Origin: Ophiura sarsii
Lineage: Eukaryota > Echinodermata > Ophiuroidea > Amphilepidida > Ophiuridae
DNA: 64,000 nucleotides
Assembly: GCA_035610835.1 (NCBI GenBank)
Contig: CM069455.1
Span: 36,549,278-36,613,277 of the forward strand
Reading direction: 5' to 3'
This document shows, piece by piece, positions 60,479 to 64,000 of the stretch; position 1 is the stretch's first letter, and each line of letters opens with the position of its first letter. The notes under the pieces were generated by a model. The model searched no databases. It had not been told where the DNA came from and worked only from the letters and a program-made list of their open reading frames with translations. The translations under genes and the position numbers were made by a program.

Positions 60479-60901
60479 ATACTTTTTTCTGTTTGTTATT
60501 TACACTTTATTTTTAGAAATTGACAGGATTGCATATCGTTCGCAATATTTATTGAATGTTGAATGATATTTTTTTTCTTCTTTTGCAATTTCACTGCGAT
60601 AAAGAATACCCTATAAATATATTTTGTTGACTATTCCGTTAAATTGAACTATGGAGACCCTAGCTAGTCTATCAATGAACATGATTTGCAAAGGCCAATT
60701 GTTATGTAAATAAGAAGCCAATCGGCTAATATGTCCTTGAATCGATTTTCTTATTTCCTATACGACCGATATTTGTATTTGCTGATTTGCTCCAAACTTT
60801 AAAAAAAAGAGAGTGGTACCTTCAAAAATTCGTTACGCGGTTCACGGCTTTCACGGCCTGGTGTGAGCGACTGTATTTTGGCGTGGATTTGATACCGTGC
60901 T

Positions 60902-62093
60902 CAGTGGCGAACCCAGGGGTCCAGGGGCCGGTGCCCCCCTGAAATATCCCCGTCGGTAAACTTGAGCTTCCGTCGGTACAGTCAGATGCCAACGTTGAGT
61001 GAGTCTATTGTATACGAAGAGAATTTATTTTTCCCTTGAAAAGCGGATGTCGATATCGTGCAATTCAATTTATGCCAAAATGTCAGCCTTATACAATGAC
61101 AACATTAAGGCATTTAAATGTGGTTCAACGTCATGTGACTAGGGGGATATTTCCCGTGGCGCTGACCCCTGTCTCATTAAAAGCTTTAAATTAATAACCT
61201 TCCACGATCATCAATTTATTGCTCTTTACATTGAATCCAAACCTAGCTTGCAGCGACACCGTTTTCACATTTAAAATACAATTTAGAAACTGGGTTCAAT
61301 TTGGCTACATTTCGTCGAATACTCAATAGTTCACCACTAGTTCATTATTATAGAGAACACATAGACATGTCAGTAAGTAGTTATGGCCGAGCGGTTACGA
61401 ATATAGACTAGTAATCTAATAGATTCTCCCCTCCTCGGTTCGAATCCTGCTGAATACCTTTTTTTTAGAAAAAACGATTTAGTCTCTGTGTGTTTGGAAA
61501 ATGGCGTATATTTTTACCGTAGGTGAATAAAAGTCGTGGCCCTGACCCCTGTCCAAAAATGTATTACAAATAAATATATTTTTGATCAAGTTTAATACGT
61601 TAGGAACATTTCTTGTGCATAAAGTTTTTGCTATGACGTCTAAAAATCATCAAAAATACGATGTTTACGATCGCATTGAAAATGCATCTTTATCCACTCA
61701 AAGATAGTAACAAAAATCGTGTTTTTTATTAAATCGGAAATGACATCTTACATAAATAGGACTTCCCCTTCAAAATGAGCCTAAGATGATCAAAAATTGA
61801 TGGAGGCAATCCTTCACAATCGCGAGTTGTAAATGATCCGATTTTTTGAAATCTCACTTCACTGGCGGCTGGGGCGAACATAGACGATATTTTCATGCCT
61901 TGACTTCTGACTGGGTAGATTTGCGATTTCTACCAGGCGATTTTTTTCAGCTATTGTTGACAATGCCATCGCTACCCCCACTTTCAAATTGGGTCATTTT
62001 TGCGATTTTTTTGTCGGTACATCATGACTTTCGTAACTATCCCCCCCCCCCCCCCCCCCCCACCCCCAGTTTCCAAAAGCTGGGTACGCCACT
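60902..62093. mobile_element. Possible hAT-like non-autonomous element
   Basis: The left cagtggcgaacccagg and right gggtacgccactg are inverted ends of the CAGTGGCG type. A C run of about 20 lies near the right end. I see no clear 8-bp target duplication. Confidence 0.4.
61377..61458 (+). other. tRNA-Ser-like sequence with AGT anticodon, probably pseudogene
   Basis: Its length (82) and long variable region are of the serine type. The acceptor pairs at six of seven positions and the anticodon stem at four of five. The loop CTAGTAA gives anticodon AGT (threonine), and the T stem is poorly paired. Confidence 0.5.
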
Positions 62094-62136
62094 GACTGAG
62101 TGCTGAACTCATCATGTTCATTGCTGCTGCGAGCAT

Positions 62137-62400
62137 CTTACTATAAATCTGTGTGGGGGTGTATGTGTTTGTTATCCTTATGTCTCCGTTAGTTTTGATC
62201 AAAGTGGCGCATAATTTGCATGCAATATCGAGGAAATAACGGTGTGTTAAAGTTTATTCCAGTGAAATTGGTTAACAATTTGCTCCAAAACAGCAAATCA
62301 CCTCTCAGATTTGGCTCATAAATGCCACTAGAATTGAACAACATTGTGCGTTGCGCGTACTGCCGCGTAATCATACCGTGGTATCGCGTTGCGTGTCGCG
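62137..62400. repeat. Dispersed repeat family D, copy 2
   Basis: Direct copy of 26531-26830. Confidence 0.8.
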
Positions 62401-63620
62401 TTTGCGCAAATGCTAACTGCTAGCTTCACTGTCTATAATCACTGTCATAATGGTATAATGATATATTACTAAATTCAAGCTATTTCACACGAGCATGTTT
62501 CGTCGTTGTTCGCGGAGCTGCGTCCAGATGCCTGAAATGTGCTAACTAACGTGCGTGACGATATCACGATTGACGCGCGGTCATTTTTTGAATGTGCCCG
62601 GTACGCACCTCTGGGTTTACGCACATACGAATGCACACAAGTTCGCACGCATAGAATGGAGTTGACCATAGCATGACACTGACTATACGCTACTTGTACG
62701 CAATCCTATTTCAAAATAAAAACAAGGCTCTCCCCTAGTATCAGCGGGCCCAACCGATATTTTAAACCAGCTAATATGCATAAAAATAATATAATTTATT
62801 AATATGCACCGAACGCATTGTCAGCTATAACTTGAATTTCATTTAATTCAAATTGGTCATTTCAAACGGGAGATATGTGCACTTTTCCAAGGTACCTCTA
62901 TGAATGCAAAAGTTTAACTCACGCATTTTGAAATGTCAATCAATGGCGTGTTGGTATTCACAATGCCTACAATGGACAATGGGGTATATTTGGAACACTT
63001 TCATGTATAAATTCAAGTATAAAGAAGTAGCTAGTGTACCCATATATGCAATGAAGACATTGGTTAATTTTTAACAAAAGTATTTGTCGTGATTTTCTAA
63101 AAACGGGACCTGAATATTTTGACTCACCCTGTATACAAACCAACATCAGATTTGTATTTAGAGAATAAAATATAGTTCTAATACTATATACGATGGTTTT
63201 ATAATGTAAAGGCTGTACCATGGAGTCGTATAGGCCTATAGCAAAACAGCTAAGAACTATGTTTGATTCTCATTCATATTTAGATTATTGGTTATTTTGG
63301 TCTTTAATCAGTTTGTTAGATTTATTTTAACAACAAAAATAATAATCAAATAACATTATTATATATGAGGTTCAAAAAAATTCGCACGGTCAAAAAAAAT
63401 CGCACAGTACATGTACTATTTTGCCTTATTTTGACTATTTGGGCTGAATATACCAATATATAACCGCCCGCCATCTCGATCTTTTATCATTATTTTCCGA
63501 TTTTTCATTTGTTTCCTCCTTTTTTTAAATTTTTTAGAGGGGCTGGGGGCGGGGGCACAAATGGGTTTTTTCTGTCAGGGGGGGGGGGCATTCCCCCCCC
63601 CCCCCTGAGCTACGCCACTG
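62401..63620. other. Intergenic, repeat relics
   Basis: At 63160-63340 there is a diverged copy of the family C hairpin (gagaataaaatatagttct..aaaacagctaagaactatg). C/G runs lie at about 63580-63605 beside gagctacgccactgg. No gene. Confidence 0.45.
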
Positions 63621-63621
63621 G

Positions 63622-64000
63622 CGTCATCGCGTTAGCGTCCCCTACACAAAGTCGCCGCCGTATGCGTTGTGGGTATAACGCAGCGATGATAGGTGCGTGT
63701 GTGCTAAATAACGCGATTAATTTGAAGCAGGATGTTGGAAAACAGCTGGATTCACCGATTTTATAAAGGGGGAAATTTGTTGTTGTTTGTTTAAAATTAA
63801 TCTAACAAACTGCGTTATTTTATGATAAAAGATCAAAATAACTAATAACTAATAAACTAAATATTAGAATGAGAATAAAACATAGTTCTTAGCTGTTTTG
63901 CTATAGACGATGGTCTTATAATGTATAGGCTGTACCATATTTGTGTCGTCGTGTATAGACGCCTGCGGCGACCATACACGACTCCAAATATGGTACAGCC
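63622..64000. mobile_element. Repeat family C, copy 2, cut by the window end
   Basis: Matches 25703-26081 almost base for base. The palindromic right half is cut off by the end of the window. Confidence 0.85.

Overview
The window is nuclear DNA of an invertebrate animal. It is AT-rich and full of repeats, with intron-split genes, class A GPCRs, LINE and SINE tails, a tyrosine-recombinase retrotransposon and one 100-base assembly gap (26913-27012). The repeat style and the YR retrotransposon fit a marine deuterostome such as an echinoderm or hemichordate, but I cannot fix the clade from sequence alone. Most lines of a naive open-reading-frame scan here are noise, because the real coding content is either split by introns or carried by mobile elements.

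Region 1 (about 2.05-14.35 kb, minus strand) holds a seven-exon gene that only appears when short exons are joined across GT/AG sites whose phases agree. It encodes a 347-residue type II membrane protein: a short cytoplasmic tail, one transmembrane helix, then an extracellular domain resembling bacterial family-3 periplasmic amino-acid-binding proteins (SBP_bac_3/PBPb type). Its introns hold a SINE, several TIR elements, a 20-bp minisatellite and a 1.5-kb foldback. Its last 20 or so codons run into a 122-bp tandem repeat.

Region 2 (14.8-34.5 kb) has no convincing host gene. It is a mosaic of foldback and TIR elements, several with visible target-site duplications (TTAA, TA), plus two degraded LINE fragments, minisatellites and long poly(C)/poly(G) runs.

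Region 3 (34.9-49.9 kb) is GPCR territory. An intact single-exon peptide-type receptor lies on the minus strand at 35440-36624, with a TIR element ending at its stop codon. An intact single-exon receptor with a long third intracellular loop lies on the plus strand at 45673-46992. At 48.33-49.86 kb is a decayed, interrupted relative of the first receptor. Between the two intact receptors are a 160-bp pyrimidine-rich tandem array carrying a TIR element inserted at TA (with an empty-site paralogue beside it), an interstitial telomere-like patch, and a local duplication upstream of the second receptor.

Region 4 (52.09-58.28 kb, minus strand) is an apparently complete, young Ngaro/PAT-type (DIRS order) retrotransposon. 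It has split direct repeats (A1 ... B1-A2 ... B2), a gag with a CCHC knuckle, RT-RNase H, and a tyrosine recombinase with its catalytic residues. Its coding parts are separated by what look like three frame-preserving spliceosomal introns.

Region 5 (58.3-64 kb) is again repeats: a second copy of the 12.5-kb TIR element, two tRNA-like sequences, a possible hAT-like element, and a second copy of the 25.7-26.1 kb palindromic repeat cut by the window end.
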